The notes: generated by a model from the letters alone, not told the origin. Counted from the stretch's first letter, positions 1 to 7,850 are shown. The stretch is DNA of 10,605 bases from an uncultured Candidatus Competibacteraceae bacterium (GCA_937872125.1 CALMNY010000076.1:1-10605), one strand, 5' to 3'. Numbers and translations: made by a program.

Positions 1-441
1 CATCCCGGCGTGTTCCGGCAAACCCGGATCGTCGAGTACATCCCCGGCGGCGGCCGCACCTATCGCAACCGGGCGTCCGCCCTCGATTACCACCGGTTCC
101 TGCAAGCGCTCTGGTACGACCAATTGCCTTATTCCGCCGAACTCCGGCGGCTGATGTATCTGCCGAACCGCGACCGTGTCTATACCGGCGCAACGGGCGT
201 GCCGCGCGGCACTGCAGTCATTGACAAAACCGGCACCACCGCCCGGTTGTGCGGCGACATGGGCATTTTGGTCGCCCGGGGGCGCGATGGCCGCAACTAT
301 CCCTACACCTTTATCGGCATTATCGAAAAGGCCCGCCCCACCCGCAGCTACATGGCCTGGCAGGCGGCGCGCGGCAATGTCATCCGGGATGTGTCCAGCC
401 TCGTATACGGCCATCTGCGCCAAATGTACGATCTGGTTTAA
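1..441 (+). CDS. Beta-lactamase-like serine hydrolase, C-terminal part (5' end outside window)
   Basis: The frame is open from the first base, so the GTG at position 10 is probably internal and the gene starts upstream of the window. The 146 visible codons resemble the C-terminal half of the class A beta-lactamase/serine-hydrolase fold (Beta-lactamase2 type). The clearest sign is VIDKTGTTARLCGDMGILV, with the Lys-Thr-Gly triad encoded at 226-234 on the beta strand lining the active site, followed by the glycine-rich strand and a closing helix. The catalytic Ser-x-x-Lys would lie upstream and cannot be checked. Such proteins may be true beta-lactamases, cell-wall D,D-peptidases or uncharacterised hydrolases, and the fragment cannot separate these. 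The stop at 439-441 is 39 nt before the PatB-like gene on the same strand, so co-transcription is plausible. Fold assignment is fairly secure; substrate is unknown. Confidence 0.75.
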   Translation, partial: HPGVFRQTRIVEYIPGGGRTYRNRASALDYHRFLQALWYDQLPYSAELRRLMYLPNRDRVYTGATGVPRGTAVIDKTGTTARLCGDMGILVARGRDGRNYPYTFIGIIEKARPTRSYMAWQAARGNVIRDVSSLVYGHLRQMYDLV

Positions 442-480
442 CCATGGCCTCTGCGCATCGCACCAAAGGTATTCCAGCCC

Positions 481-1641
481 ATGCCTTACGATTTTGACCA
501 TGCGCCCGACCGGCGCGGTGCGGACAGCCTGAAATGGCAACGCTACGGTGCAGCCCTGCCGCTGTGGGTAGCAGATCTGGATTTCGTCTCGCCGGAACCG
601 GTGCTGACGGCGCTGCACGAGCGCGTCGCGCACGGGGTATTCGGCTATGGCGCGCCGCCGGATGAATTGACGGAGACGATTGGCGCGCGACTGGCCGCTC
701 TCTACGACTGGACCGTGACGCCGGAACAGATCGTCTATCTGCCGGGGCTGGTCTGCGGTTTGAACGTCGCTTGTCGGGCGGTCGGCGAGCCGGGCGATGC
801 GGTGCTGGCGCAAACTCCGGTGTACCCGCCGTTTCTGTCCGCGCCGGTCAACCAGGAGCGGCGCTTGATCACCGCCGAACTGACCGCAGAAGTGCGTGAG
901 GGGCGGCTGTATTACAGTTTCGACGACACCGCCTTCGCAGCGGCCATCACTCCCCGGACCCGGCTGTTCATCCTTTGCCATCCGCACAATCCGGTCGGGC
1001 GCGCGTTCAGCGTCGCGGAATTACAACGGCTGGCGGCGCTGTGCGAGTGTCACGATCTGACGATCTGCTCGGACGAAATTCATTGTGATTTGCTGCTGGA
1101 CGGGCGGCGGCATACACCGCTGGCCACGCTGGCGCCGGAGATTGCCCAGCGTTGCATCACCCTGATGGCGCCGAGCAAGACCTTTAACATCGCCGGCCTG
1201 GGCGCCAGCTTCGCCATCATTCAAAACTCTGAATTACGGCGGCAATTCAAACACGCGCTGCGCGGCATCGTGCCGGATGTCAACATTCTCGGTCTGTGCG
1301 CCGCGCTGGCCGCCTATCGGCATGGCGGCGACTGGCTAAAGGAGTTACTGATTTATCTGGCCGCCAACCGGGATTACGTAGTTGAATTCGTTGCTCGTCA
1401 TCTGCCGGGTGTTCGGGTCACGGTCCCGGAAGCGACCTATCTGGCCTGGCTGGATTGCCGGGAGGCGGGGTTGCCCGGCAATCCCCATGAATTTTTCCTG
1501 AAGCAGGCCGGCGTAGCCCTGAACCATGGCGCGGACTTCGGGCCGGGCGGCGCGGGCTGCGTGCGGCTGAACTTCGGCTGTCCACGCGACCGGCTGACCG
1601 AAGCGCTGGAGCGAATGCGGACGGCGCTGGTCAAAGACTGA
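481..1641 (+). CDS. patB: MalY/PatB family PLP-dependent C-S lyase / aminotransferase
   Basis: The 386-residue protein has the usual length and opening of the MalY/PatB branch of fold-type I PLP enzymes (YDFD...DRRGADSLKW at residues 3-19). These enzymes cleave cystathionine or cysteine conjugates to a thiol, pyruvate and ammonia, and some members also transaminate. Visible active-site motifs are GYGAPPDEL near 55-63, HPHNPVGR at 167-174 (Asn170), SDEIHCDL at 197-204 (Asp198 for the pyridine nitrogen), the Schiff-base lysine in APSKTFNIAGLG (Lys233), and the substrate-carboxylate arginine in VRLNFGCPR (Arg362). All key residues are intact. The ATG at 481 matches the family N-terminus; AAAGG at 465-469 is a possible but rather distant ribosome site. 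It follows the serine-hydrolase gene and converges on the stress-protein gene. A methionine-cycle or sulfur-salvage role is likely, but the physiological substrate cannot be read from sequence. Confidence 0.9.
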   Translation: MPYDFDHAPDRRGADSLKWQRYGAALPLWVADLDFVSPEPVLTALHERVAHGVFGYGAPPDELTETIGARLAALYDWTVTPEQIVYLPGLVCGLNVACRAVGEPGDAVLAQTPVYPPFLSAPVNQERRLITAELTAEVREGRLYYSFDDTAFAAAITPRTRLFILCHPHNPVGRAFSVAELQRLAALCECHDLTICSDEIHCDLLLDGRRHTPLATLAPEIAQRCITLMAPSKTFNIAGLGASFAIIQNSELRRQFKHALRGIVPDVNILGLCAALAAYRHGGDWLKELLIYLAANRDYVVEFVARHLPGVRVTVPEATYLAWLDCREAGLPGNPHEFFLKQAGVALNHGADFGPGGAGCVRLNFGCPRDRLTEALERMRTALVKD

Positions 1642-1670
1642 CCGCACGCCGTGGGGTTACGGTGCGGTCA
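1639..1670. terminator. Probable bidirectional terminator shared by convergent genes
   Basis: TGACCGCAC (1639-1647) and GTGCGGTCA (1662-1670) form a perfect 9-bp inverted repeat around a 14-nt loop. The left arm begins with the TGA stop of the patB-like gene, and the right arm ends with the TGA stop of the usp gene read on the other strand. The hairpin therefore falls at the end of both transcripts. There is no T-tract on either side, so termination may be weak or Rho-assisted, or the stem may mainly protect 3' ends. The symmetry is directly visible; the function is inferred. Confidence 0.5.
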
Positions 1671-2105
1671 AATCCGCACCGCCAGGACGTCGCAAGGCGC
1701 GCCGTGCAATACGGCGTTGGCAGTCGAACCCAGCAGCAGCGCCAGTCCATGGCGGCCATGGCTGCCGACCACGATCAGGTCTGCGCTATGTTCCTGGGCG
1801 GCGCCGAGAATGCCCTCCTTGGTAGACGGCGCGTTGACCACCCATTTTTCCGCCTCCTCTGCGCCCAGCCGCCGCGCCAGATCCCCGAGCAGCTCCCGCG
1901 ACTCCCGCAGCAGCGCCTCGTCGGGCAGTTCTGGCAATACGGGTAGCAATTCGTAGCCTCCCCCCAAACTGATGTTCAGGTCCTCGACCACGTGAATCAG
2001 GCTCAGGCGCGCTCCACAACGCCGTGCAATCTCGATAGCGCGTTCCCCGACCCGCAGCGCGTCGTCGGAAAAATCCGCCGCAAACAGAATATGTTGATAG
2101 ATCAT
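1668..2105 (-). CDS. Universal stress protein, UspA family
   Basis: This is a 145-residue single-domain universal stress protein, the standard size for the family. These cytoplasmic nucleotide-binding alpha/beta proteins are induced by starvation, redox or osmotic stress. The N-terminal strand IYQHILFAADFSDDA carries the conserved Asp11. The C-terminal ATP-loop region is GSHGRHGLALLLGSTAN, with Gly114, Gly117, Gly126 and Ser127, close to the G-x2-G-x9-G-S/T pattern but one residue shorter in the spacer. It ends in the typical APCDVLAVR strand. The frame is open 15 codons farther upstream, but the ATG at 2105 is preferred: it begins the family domain and has GGGAGGGG six bases upstream. It lies 77 nt downstream of the TPR lipoprotein gene on the same strand. 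No clear promoter was seen in that gap. ATP binding is plausible but unproved. Confidence 0.93.
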   Translation of the reverse strand: MIYQHILFAADFSDDALRVGERAIEIARRCGARLSLIHVVEDLNISLGGGYELLPVLPELPDEALLRESRELLGDLARRLGAEEAEKWVVNAPSTKEGILGAAQEHSADLIVVGSHGRHGLALLLGSTANAVLHGAPCDVLAVRI

Positions 2106-2182
2106 GACCTGCCCCTCCCATTGATTGATCGCGTAGTGCTGGACCACCACCCAGCGGTCATTGCACTCTTGCGCCTTGCGCT

Positions 2183-2710
2183 TTAACGCACCGCTTCCAG
2201 CAACGTTTGCAAAAACTCACGGGTTTCCCGGCGGGCCGGATCGTCCGGCGGCAACCGTTGTTGCGCCTCGCGCAGCGCGCCGATGCCCAGTTTGATCTGC
2301 ACCAGCCCGAGATTGTGCAAAGTCCGGGCTTCGTCGCGCCGCCGCAGCGCCTCCCGGTAGGCGCGTTCCGCCGCATCCAGCCGCCCCTGTTCGGCGTACA
2401 GATTGCCGAGTTGAAACCAGGGAACCGCGTCATTCGGCTGCAACCGGGTCCATTGCAGATAATAACCCTCCGCCACATCCCAGCGACCGGTTTCATACGC
2501 CTGCCGGGCGCGTTCCTCGACCACTGCCGGACTGGATGATGGCGTGGCGGCGGACGAGGAGGGGAGAACAGGCGGCGTAGTCGTCGAACCGCTATTCTCG
2601 GTTCGCGGGCGTGCGGCGGAGGCGACGGGAACCCCAAAACCCTGCTCCAGTGCGGCGCAACCGGTCAGCGCGGCGGCGCACAACACGGTCAACAGGCTCC
2701 GGGACATCAT
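2183..2710 (-). CDS. TPR-repeat lipoprotein
   Basis: The 175-residue product starts with a lipoprotein signal peptide: Arg4, a hydrophobic stretch at 6-15, and the lipobox LTGC with Cys18 as the lipidation site. A Ser/Thr/Pro-rich linker follows at about 36-62. The rest is helical, with at least two tetratricopeptide repeats: about 65-98 (AYETGRWDVAEGYYLQWTRLQP) and about 97-130 (PWFQLGNLYAEQGRLDAAERAYREAL). A degenerate third helix pair runs to the end. It is probably anchored in the inner or outer membrane facing the periplasm; residue 19 is Ala, not Asp, which favours sorting to the outer membrane. TPRs usually mediate protein contacts, so an envelope assembly or scaffolding role is possible, but no specific family was recognised. 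Two ATGs are adjacent; GGAG at 2718-2721 is spaced seven bases from the first, which is taken as start. Confidence 0.85.
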   Translation of the reverse strand: MMSRSLLTVLCAAALTGCAALEQGFGVPVASAARPRTENSGSTTTPPVLPSSSAATPSSSPAVVEERARQAYETGRWDVAEGYYLQWTRLQPNDAVPWFQLGNLYAEQGRLDAAERAYREALRRRDEARTLHNLGLVQIKLGIGALREAQQRLPPDDPARRETREFLQTLLEAVR

Positions 2711-2781
2711 CTATTGGCTCCGCGCAAGACTTCGGCCCTGGGGCGGAACCTGTGCCTGCAAGCCTCCTGACGCCGGCCCCG

Positions 2782-3744
2782 CTATTTCAACCACCCCTTG
2801 CTTCGGAAAAACCAGAATGGCGCTGCGACCGAAATGATCATCAGGCCGATAGAGAGCGGATAGCCAAACTGCCATTTCAATTCGGGCATGAACTCGAAAT
2901 TCATGCCATAGATGCTGGCGATCAGGGTCGGCGGCAACAGGGCGACGGAGACCACTGAAAACGTCTTGATCACTTTGTTCTGGTTGATATTGATGAACCC
3001 GACCGTCGCGTCCATCAGAAAGTTGATCTTGTCGAACAGAAACGAGGTGTGTCCATCCAGCGATTCGATGTCGCGCAGAATCTGGCGGGCATCTTCAATC
3101 TGGTCGGCGGAAAGCAACCGCCGTCGCATCAGGAACGAGATGGTGCGGCGGGTGTCCATCAGGTTCCGGCGAATGCGCCCATTCAGGTCTTCTTCGCTGG
3201 CGATGCTGGCCAGCACCTCGGCGGCGGCTTCATCGCTCAGTTGGGCTTTCAGTGTGCGGTTGCCGATTTGTTCCAGATTCGTGTAAATCTCCTCCAGCGC
3301 ATCGGCGGAATACTCGACATCGGTATCGTAGAGTTCCAGCAGCAAATCCCGACTGTTTTCCAGGTAGCCCGGCCGATGCCGGGCGCGCATCCGCAACAGA
3401 CGGAATGCCGGCAGATCCTTCTCATGCAGACTGAACAGGATGTCCTGTTTCAACACAAAGGCGACTGGCACGTTGCGGGATTCTTCCGCGCTGTCCAGCA
3501 GAAAATCGGAGCGGATTTGCAGAGCGCCGGTTGCATCCTCGAAGCAGCGGGCGCTGGCTTCAATATCGCCGAAATCGTCCTCGTCCGGCAGGGTCAACTT
3601 GAACAGTTCTTTCGCCCACAGTCGCTCTTCGTCGGTAGGATCGTCGAAATCAATCCAGATGGGCTGGGTCCGTTCGAGATCGGACTTGCTTTCAATCTGA
3701 ATCTGCTTAAGGCGACCGTTTTGCAGTTCGAAGGCATTGATCAT
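2782..3744 (-). CDS. corA: Magnesium/cobalt transport protein CorA
   Basis: The 320-residue protein closely resembles enterobacterial CorA (about 316 residues), the pentameric inner-membrane channel for Mg2+ that also passes Co2+ and Ni2+. The N-terminal 255 residues form the cytoplasmic funnel, including DIEASARCFED (60-70) and LPAFRLLRMRAR (111-122). The long stalk helix leads to NFLMDATVGFININQNKVIKTFSVVSV. Two membrane segments lie at about 258-279 and 293-313. Between them is the selectivity signature Gly-Met-Asn (280-282), followed by the MPEL loop (286-289). The frame continues 34 codons upstream, but the ATG at 3744 gives MINAFELQNGRL, which aligns with the E. coli N-terminus. No strong ribosome site is visible there. 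A sigma70-like promoter sits just upstream, so it may be transcribed separately from ispG. The TPR gene follows after 71 nt. Confidence 0.97.
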   Translation of the reverse strand: MINAFELQNGRLKQIQIESKSDLERTQPIWIDFDDPTDEERLWAKELFKLTLPDEDDFGDIEASARCFEDATGALQIRSDFLLDSAEESRNVPVAFVLKQDILFSLHEKDLPAFRLLRMRARHRPGYLENSRDLLLELYDTDVEYSADALEEIYTNLEQIGNRTLKAQLSDEAAAEVLASIASEEDLNGRIRRNLMDTRRTISFLMRRRLLSADQIEDARQILRDIESLDGHTSFLFDKINFLMDATVGFININQNKVIKTFSVVSVALLPPTLIASIYGMNFEFMPELKWQFGYPLSIGLMIISVAAPFWFFRSKGWLK

Positions 3745-3774
3745 GGGAATAGCACGATGGGCGAAATGGCGCGG

Positions 3775-3803
3775 AAAATAGTCTGAAACGGGCGTCAGGT
3801 AAA
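3775..3803 (-). promoter_or_regulatory. Candidate sigma70 promoter for corA
   Basis: Read on the minus strand, TTTACC (3798-3803) and TATTTT (3775-3780) each match the -35 and -10 consensus at four of six positions and are separated by exactly 17 bp. The predicted start would give a leader of about 25 nt before the corA ATG at 3744. It lies in the 190-bp gap after ispG. No other element was tested, and boxes this weak also occur by chance. Confidence 0.4.
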
Positions 3804-3934
3804 GAGAAATCGCTTGGCGACCGCCGAAGCAGCGCCAGATCCTCAATACCGTCCGCCATGGGCCACTGGCCCTGGTGTGTGTTCCCAGGTGAACGCATCC
3901 GCCCCAAACACGGCGGTCGAATCACTTCAGGCCA

Positions 3935-5167
3935 TCACCGCGTTCCGTACCGGCGAACCACGTAATTTTCCACGATCTGCTGGAATTCGGCGGCGATGGT
4001 TTCGCCCTTCAGGGTCACGGTCTTCTCGCCATCCACGTAGACCGGCGCCACCGGGACCTCGCCGGTTCCGGGCAGACTGATGCCGATGTCCGCCTGCTTG
4101 CTTTCGCCCGGCCCGTTGACCACGCAGCCCATCACCGCCACGGTCAGATCTTCGACGCCGGGATAGCGGTTGCGCCAGACCGGCATCTGGTTGCGCAAAT
4201 AGGCCTGAATATCCTGGGCCAGGCGCTGGAAATAGTCGCTGCTGGTCCGGCCACAGCCGGGACAAGCCACCACCGCTGGGGTAAACGAGCGCAGGCCCAT
4301 GGTTTGCAGGATTTCCTGAGCGACTACGACTTCCTGGGTCCGGCGGCCGCCCGGCTCCGGGGTGAGCGAGACGCGGATCGTGTCGCCGATGCCTTCCTGC
4401 AACAGCACCGCCAGCGCGGCGGTCGAGGCCACGACGCCCTTGCTGCCCATGCCAGCCTCGGTCAGCCCCAGATGCAACGGGTAATCGCACCGCGCCGCCA
4501 GTTGGCGGTAGACCGCGATCAGGTCCTGCACTCCGCTCATCTTTACCGACAGAATGATGCGGTCGTGGCCCAGGCCGATGGCCTCGGCCCGCCGCGCACT
4601 GTCCAGCGCGGAACGAATCATCGCTTCGTGCATCACCGCCGGCGCCGGTTTCGGCGCTGGCAAGCGGGCGTTCTCATCCATCAGCCGCCCCGCCAGTTCC
4701 TGATCCAGACTGCCCCAGTTCACCCCAATTCGCACCGGCTTGTCGTGCCGACAGGCGATTTCGACAATGGTGGCGAACTGCTCGTCCTTCTTCCGGCCCC
4801 GCCCGACGTTGCCGGGATTGATACGGTACTTGTCCAGCACCTCGGCGCAGGCCGGATGTTGGCTGAGGAGGCGATGACCGTTGAAATGAAAATCGCCAAT
4901 CAGCGGCGCATTCACGCCCTGCGCCGCCAGGCGCTCGCGGATCAGCGGCACGGCGGCGGCGGCCTCCTCGGTGTTGACCGTCACGCGCACCAGTTCTGAA
5001 CCGGCCCGCGCCAGTTCCGCCACCTGTTCGGCGGTGGCGTCCACATCGGCGGTGTCGGTGTTGGTCATGGACTGCACCACGATGGGCGCATCGCCACCGA
5101 CGGTCACGGAACCGACGCGGACGGCGATACAGGAACGACGTGGAACAGGGGCAGAATGGTGGGTCAT
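3935..5167 (-). CDS. ispG: 4-hydroxy-3-methylbut-2-enyl-diphosphate synthase IspG (GcpE)
   Basis: IspG converts 2-C-methyl-erythritol 2,4-cyclodiphosphate to HMBPP, the penultimate step of the MEP isoprenoid pathway, using a [4Fe-4S] cluster and electrons from flavodoxin or ferredoxin. The TIM-barrel half begins [30 protein letters not shown] (about 17-45) and includes [15 protein letters not shown] (116-130) and [12 protein letters not shown] (233-244). The cluster-binding half contains ACPGCGRT (Cys302, Cys305) and [10 protein letters not shown] (Cys348, Glu355). At 410 residues it is longer than E. coli IspG (372), with extra sequence around [18 protein letters not shown] (165-182), as in several other proteobacteria. 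The ATG at 5167 is chosen because the 32 codons upstream run through a palindromic repeat and look nothing like the family; a weak AGG precedes it. The gap to corA is 190 bp. Confidence 0.97.
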   Translation of the reverse strand: MTHHSAPVPRRSCIAVRVGSVTVGGDAPIVVQSMTNTDTADVDATAEQVAELARAGSELVRVTVNTEEAAAAVPLIRERLAAQGVNAPLIGDFHFNGHRLLSQHPACAEVLDKYRINPGNVGRGRKKDEQFATIVEIACRHDKPVRIGVNWGSLDQELAGRLMDENARLPAPKPAPAVMHEAMIRSALDSARRAEAIGLGHDRIILSVKMSGVQDLIAVYRQLAARCDYPLHLGLTEAGMGSKGVVASTAALAVLLQEGIGDTIRVSLTPEPGGRRTQEVVVAQEILQTMGLRSFTPAVVACPGCGRTSSDYFQRLAQDIQAYLRNQMPVWRNRYPGVEDLTVAVMGCVVNGPGESKQADIGISLPGTGEVPVAPVYVDGEKTVTLKGETIAAEFQQIVENYVVRRYGTR

Positions 5168-5201
5168 GGCGCTACCTGGGCGGGCTGAACCAACAGTTTC
5201 C

Positions 5202-5253
5202 GTGGGAGCGGCCTTGGCCGCGACTATGCAATCGCGACCAAGGCCGCTCCCAC
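5202..5253. repeat. REP-like inverted doublet (REPIN-type)
   Basis: Two 22-nt arms (5202-5223 and 5232-5253) are inverted copies with a single mismatch (C5218 opposite A5237), around the 8-nt spacer CTATGCAA. Each arm starts GTGGGAGCGGCC and is itself a small hairpin (GCGGCC-TT-GGCCGC in the left arm). This layout, a GTGG/GTAG-type head followed by an imperfect palindrome, is that of the REP elements of Pseudomonas, Xanthomonas and relatives, which are dispersed by RAYT transposases. It lies between the isochorismatase stop and the ispG start, so it may also attenuate read-through or stabilise the upstream mRNA. No RAYT gene or second copy is present in the window. Confidence 0.75.
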
Positions 5254-5263
5254 CCTGGAGCAC

Positions 5264-5809
5264 TCAACGCAGAAATTCGCGGCTGATGGCGCGGAAGCGG
5301 TCATCGCCCGCTTGATGCAGCCATTCAAACGCCACCATCTCCCGGCTGACGATGCGCACGCCCTCGGCGCGCATCCGTTCCAGCGCCAGTTCGACATCGC
5401 GCGGCGAGCGCGAAGAGACCGCATCGGCGACCAGAAAAACATCCTGGCCGACAGCCCGCAGATCCAGCGCGGTCTGCAACACGCACACATGCGCCTCCGC
5501 CCCGATCACGACGATCTGCTCGCGGTTCAGTGCATCAATACGCCGCATGCAGTCCCGCTCGGCGGCGCAGGAAAAATGGGTTTTCTCCATGAAGGCGTCC
5601 GCCGGCAGCAAGTTGCGAATCGCCGCCACCGTGTGGCCCAGCCCTTGTGGATATTGTTCCGACGCCAGCACCGGCACGCCCAGTCGCTGAGCGATTTGAA
5701 TCAACCAGGCGCCATTGGCGACTACCACATCGGCCTGGTGAATCGCCGGCATCAATCGTTCCTGGAAATCCACCACCAGCAGACAGGATGTTTCGACTCT
5801 CATGAGCAT
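5264..5809 (-). CDS. Isochorismatase-family cysteine hydrolase (YcaC-like)
   Basis: The 181-residue protein is a typical single-domain isochorismatase-fold hydrolase, a superfamily covering nicotinamidases, isochorismatases and YcaC-type enzymes of unknown substrate. The catalytic triad is complete: Asp14 in LLVVDFQERL, Lys76 in MEKTHFSC, and Cys109 in VIGAEAHVCVLQTA, the last preceded by the usual cis-peptide region. EQYPQGLG (51-58) is typical of the YcaC-like branch. It lacks the metal-binding Asp-x-His pattern expected for nicotinamidase, so that activity is less likely. The ATG at 5809 is preferred, with GGAG at 5820-5823. A TTG at 5830 would give a TTGA overlap with the preceding stop and seven extra residues. 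It is 17 nt downstream of the LssY-like gene and probably co-transcribed with it. Substrate is unknown. Confidence 0.92.
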   Translation of the reverse strand: MLMRVETSCLLVVDFQERLMPAIHQADVVVANGAWLIQIAQRLGVPVLASEQYPQGLGHTVAAIRNLLPADAFMEKTHFSCAAERDCMRRIDALNREQIVVIGAEAHVCVLQTALDLRAVGQDVFLVADAVSSRSPRDVELALERMRAEGVRIVSREMVAFEWLHQAGDDRFRAISREFLR

Positions 5810-5826
5810 GGCCTGCTTTCTCCGCG

Positions 5827-7818
5827 TCAATCCGCGATCAGAGTAATGCGTTCATTGGGATTGCTCCCCTTCACCACCCGGGTTTGCCACCCTTGCCAGG
5901 CGGGCGCCAGCAGATCTGCCGGGGCGCGGGTCTGTGGATCGTCCACGGCGAAGGTGAATAACCGCATGCGGGGCTCCAGCTTCTGCCGGCTGACGCTGCC
6001 GACCCAGATCGGCGGCCCGCCGTCCTGCAACCGCGCGCCCACATCCCAGAACCGCAACAGCCAGCGCGTACCCAGGTCATCGCCATAGCGCACCAGGGTC
6101 AAATCGTCCTCGCTGCCCTCATGGGTTTGCGGCAATACCGGCAATTCCCGCAAGGCAACTTGGGGGCTTAGCCACAGCAGCATACTCTTTAAATCTACCG
6201 GCGGCGCCAGTTGCCAGCCGGCCTGCTGCAATCGCTGCTCCAGTTCCTGCCGCGTCGCCGCCCACTGCAACACGAAATCCTGCCGGCGAATGCCCCGAAA
6301 ATCCAGCCGCTGCTGCGGTAACCGTTGCCAGTCCTGCTCCCACCATCCCGCGCGACTCAAGAGTTGTTCAGTGATGTGCGGCTGGTAACGCTGCAAATCC
6401 TGACGATAGTTGAAGCTGACGTGCAGCAGGTCGGTCGCCAGCAGGGCGATGACGCTGTAGGCCAGCAACCGCCGCCAGTTCAGCGCCATCGTCGTATGGT
6501 GGTTGTAAGCCAGCCCCAGCGCCGCCACCCAGATCAGGCCCACACACAACCCGGCCAGCGTATCGGTCAGCCAGTGAATGCCCAGATACAGCCGGGCGAA
6601 TGCAATCGGCACGATGATGAGCGCCGCCGCCAGATAGACGATCCAGCGCCGGGCTAGCGGAATTTCGCGGGCGATCAGCACCGCCAGAAAGCCGAATACC
6701 AGGGTGCTGAACGTCGCGTGGCTGGACGGGAACGAGTAGCCCAGCACGCCCTGGGAAACCTCGGCGGGACTCGATACCGGCAACAATCCCTTGAACAGCA
6801 GGTTGGTCACCATGCCGAACCCCAGCGCCGCCAGCCAGTGCCAGGCCGCTGGGTGATTGCGCCGCCAGAGCAGCCAGCCAAACACCACCAGGCTGACCGG
6901 CAGCGTCACCGGATAATCGCCCAGGCCGGCGGTGAACACCATCAGAGCGTCGGCCCAAGGCGTGCGCAGTTCCTGGAAAAAGTGATAGAGGCTCAGATCG
7001 AGGCCGCTCGGCAACTGCTGGCCCGCCGCGCCCAGACTCAGACCGAGCAGGACAATGCCGCCCAGCAACGCCGCCGCCAGCGCCATCAGCCCGCGCGCCT
7101 CGCCCTTTTCGGGGTCCAGCAGTGAGGCCGTGATGGGACCAATAAAGCGCCGGCCCTGGCTCCAGGCGTAGAACCGGGGCGCCCAGTCGGCGGCATGGGT
7201 CTGAGCCAACCGCACCAGATGCTTCACCAGCCAGGTCGTCATCCATAACACTACCGCGATCACCAGGATCAGCACCACCAGCCGCCCGGCTACCCGCGAA
7301 GCGATGTCCAGTGACGCGCCAAAAGCCATGCCGGGCACCAGATAAGCCGGCGCCCATAAAATGGCCGAGACCACGTTGGCGATCATGAAATTGCGCCAGC
7401 TCATGTCCATCATCCCGGCCACGGTCGGAATGGTGCCGCGCACCGGGCCGAAAAAGCGCCCGAACAACACGCCCTTGCCGCCATGCTTGCGGAAAAACTC
7501 TTCGCTGCGGGTGATCATCTCCGGGTGTTTGGTGAACGGCCAGACCCGGCGCACACCCTGATGGAACACCCGGCCGATCCAGAAGCTGATGGCGTCGCCG
7601 ACCACCGCGCCCAGCGCCGACCACCAGTAGGCGGACCAGAATTCCAGGTGGCCGAGGCCGATGAGCGCGCCCAGACTGAACATGACCAGCGCGCCGGGGA
7701 TGATGACGCCGACGATGGTCAGCGATTCCGCTGCCGCGGACGCGAAGATGAAAAAGCTCATCCAGCCCGGATGGGTGGCGACCCAGGCGAACAGGGCATT
7801 GACGAATTCGGACTGCAT
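5827..7818 (-). CDS. DedA-PAP2-LssY_C three-domain membrane protein (LssY-like)
   Basis: The 663-residue integral membrane protein joins three modules. Residues about 20-200 are a DedA/SNARE-associated domain (Glu31, and FGRFFGPVRGTIPTVAG at 119-135 with Arg121 and Arg127); DedA proteins are linked to lipid-carrier flipping and envelope homeostasis. Residues about 245-440 form a PAP2 phosphatase domain with several membrane helices, containing FPSSH (363-367) and ARLYLGIHWLTD (408-419: Arg409, His415, Asp419). The soluble tail, about 460-663, resembles LssY_C, named from the Legionella lss type I secretion locus. The first PAP2 motif, normally K-x6-R-P, reads KGLLPVSSP (343-351), so its arginine is Ser350. 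A lipid-phosphate or undecaprenyl-phosphate role is plausible, but activity may be altered. No clear ribosome site precedes the ATG at 7818. The isochorismatase gene follows closely. Confidence 0.9.
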   Translation of the reverse strand: MQSEFVNALFAWVATHPGWMSFFIFASAAAESLTIVGVIIPGALVMFSLGALIGLGHLEFWSAYWWSALGAVVGDAISFWIGRVFHQGVRRVWPFTKHPEMITRSEEFFRKHGGKGVLFGRFFGPVRGTIPTVAGMMDMSWRNFMIANVVSAILWAPAYLVPGMAFGASLDIASRVAGRLVVLILVIAVVLWMTTWLVKHLVRLAQTHAADWAPRFYAWSQGRRFIGPITASLLDPEKGEARGLMALAAALLGGIVLLGLSLGAAGQQLPSGLDLSLYHFFQELRTPWADALMVFTAGLGDYPVTLPVSLVVFGWLLWRRNHPAAWHWLAALGFGMVTNLLFKGLLPVSSPAEVSQGVLGYSFPSSHATFSTLVFGFLAVLIAREIPLARRWIVYLAAALIIVPIAFARLYLGIHWLTDTLAGLCVGLIWVAALGLAYNHHTTMALNWRRLLAYSVIALLATDLLHVSFNYRQDLQRYQPHITEQLLSRAGWWEQDWQRLPQQRLDFRGIRRQDFVLQWAATRQELEQRLQQAGWQLAPPVDLKSMLLWLSPQVALRELPVLPQTHEGSEDDLTLVRYGDDLGTRWLLRFWDVGARLQDGGPPIWVGSVSRQKLEPRMRLFTFAVDDPQTRAPADLLAPAWQGWQTRVVKGSNPNERITLIAD

Positions 7819-7850
7819 GGCGGGGCTGTAGCTTTACCGGGATGGAGAAA

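Noticed and set aside
3049..3786. 245-codon plus-strand open frame antisense to corA
   Set aside because: Antisense shadow of a well-conserved gene with no domain and no convincing ribosome site.
3818..3919. Distant inverted repeat CGACCGCCG / CGGCGGTCG in the ispG-corA gap
   Set aside because: The arms are 84 bp apart and made of common GC-rich words; likely chance. The nearby GGGCC-ACT-GGCCC dyad is also too short and lacks a T-tract to call a terminator.
5168..5263. 32-codon N-terminal extension of ispG
   Set aside because: It runs through the REP-like repeat and does not resemble IspG N-termini; the ATG at 5167 gives the expected beginning.
5264..5809. Nicotinamidase (PncA) assignment for the isochorismatase-fold protein
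   Set aside because: The triad is shared by the superfamily, but the metal-binding Asp-x-His pattern of nicotinamidases was not seen, and the EQYPQGLG segment points to the YcaC-like group.
6368..7624. Long minus-strand open frame (418 codons) inside the LssY-like gene
   Set aside because: It is out of frame with a clearly recognisable membrane protein, has low-complexity Gly/Arg/Ala-rich sequence and resembles no family; a high-GC shadow.
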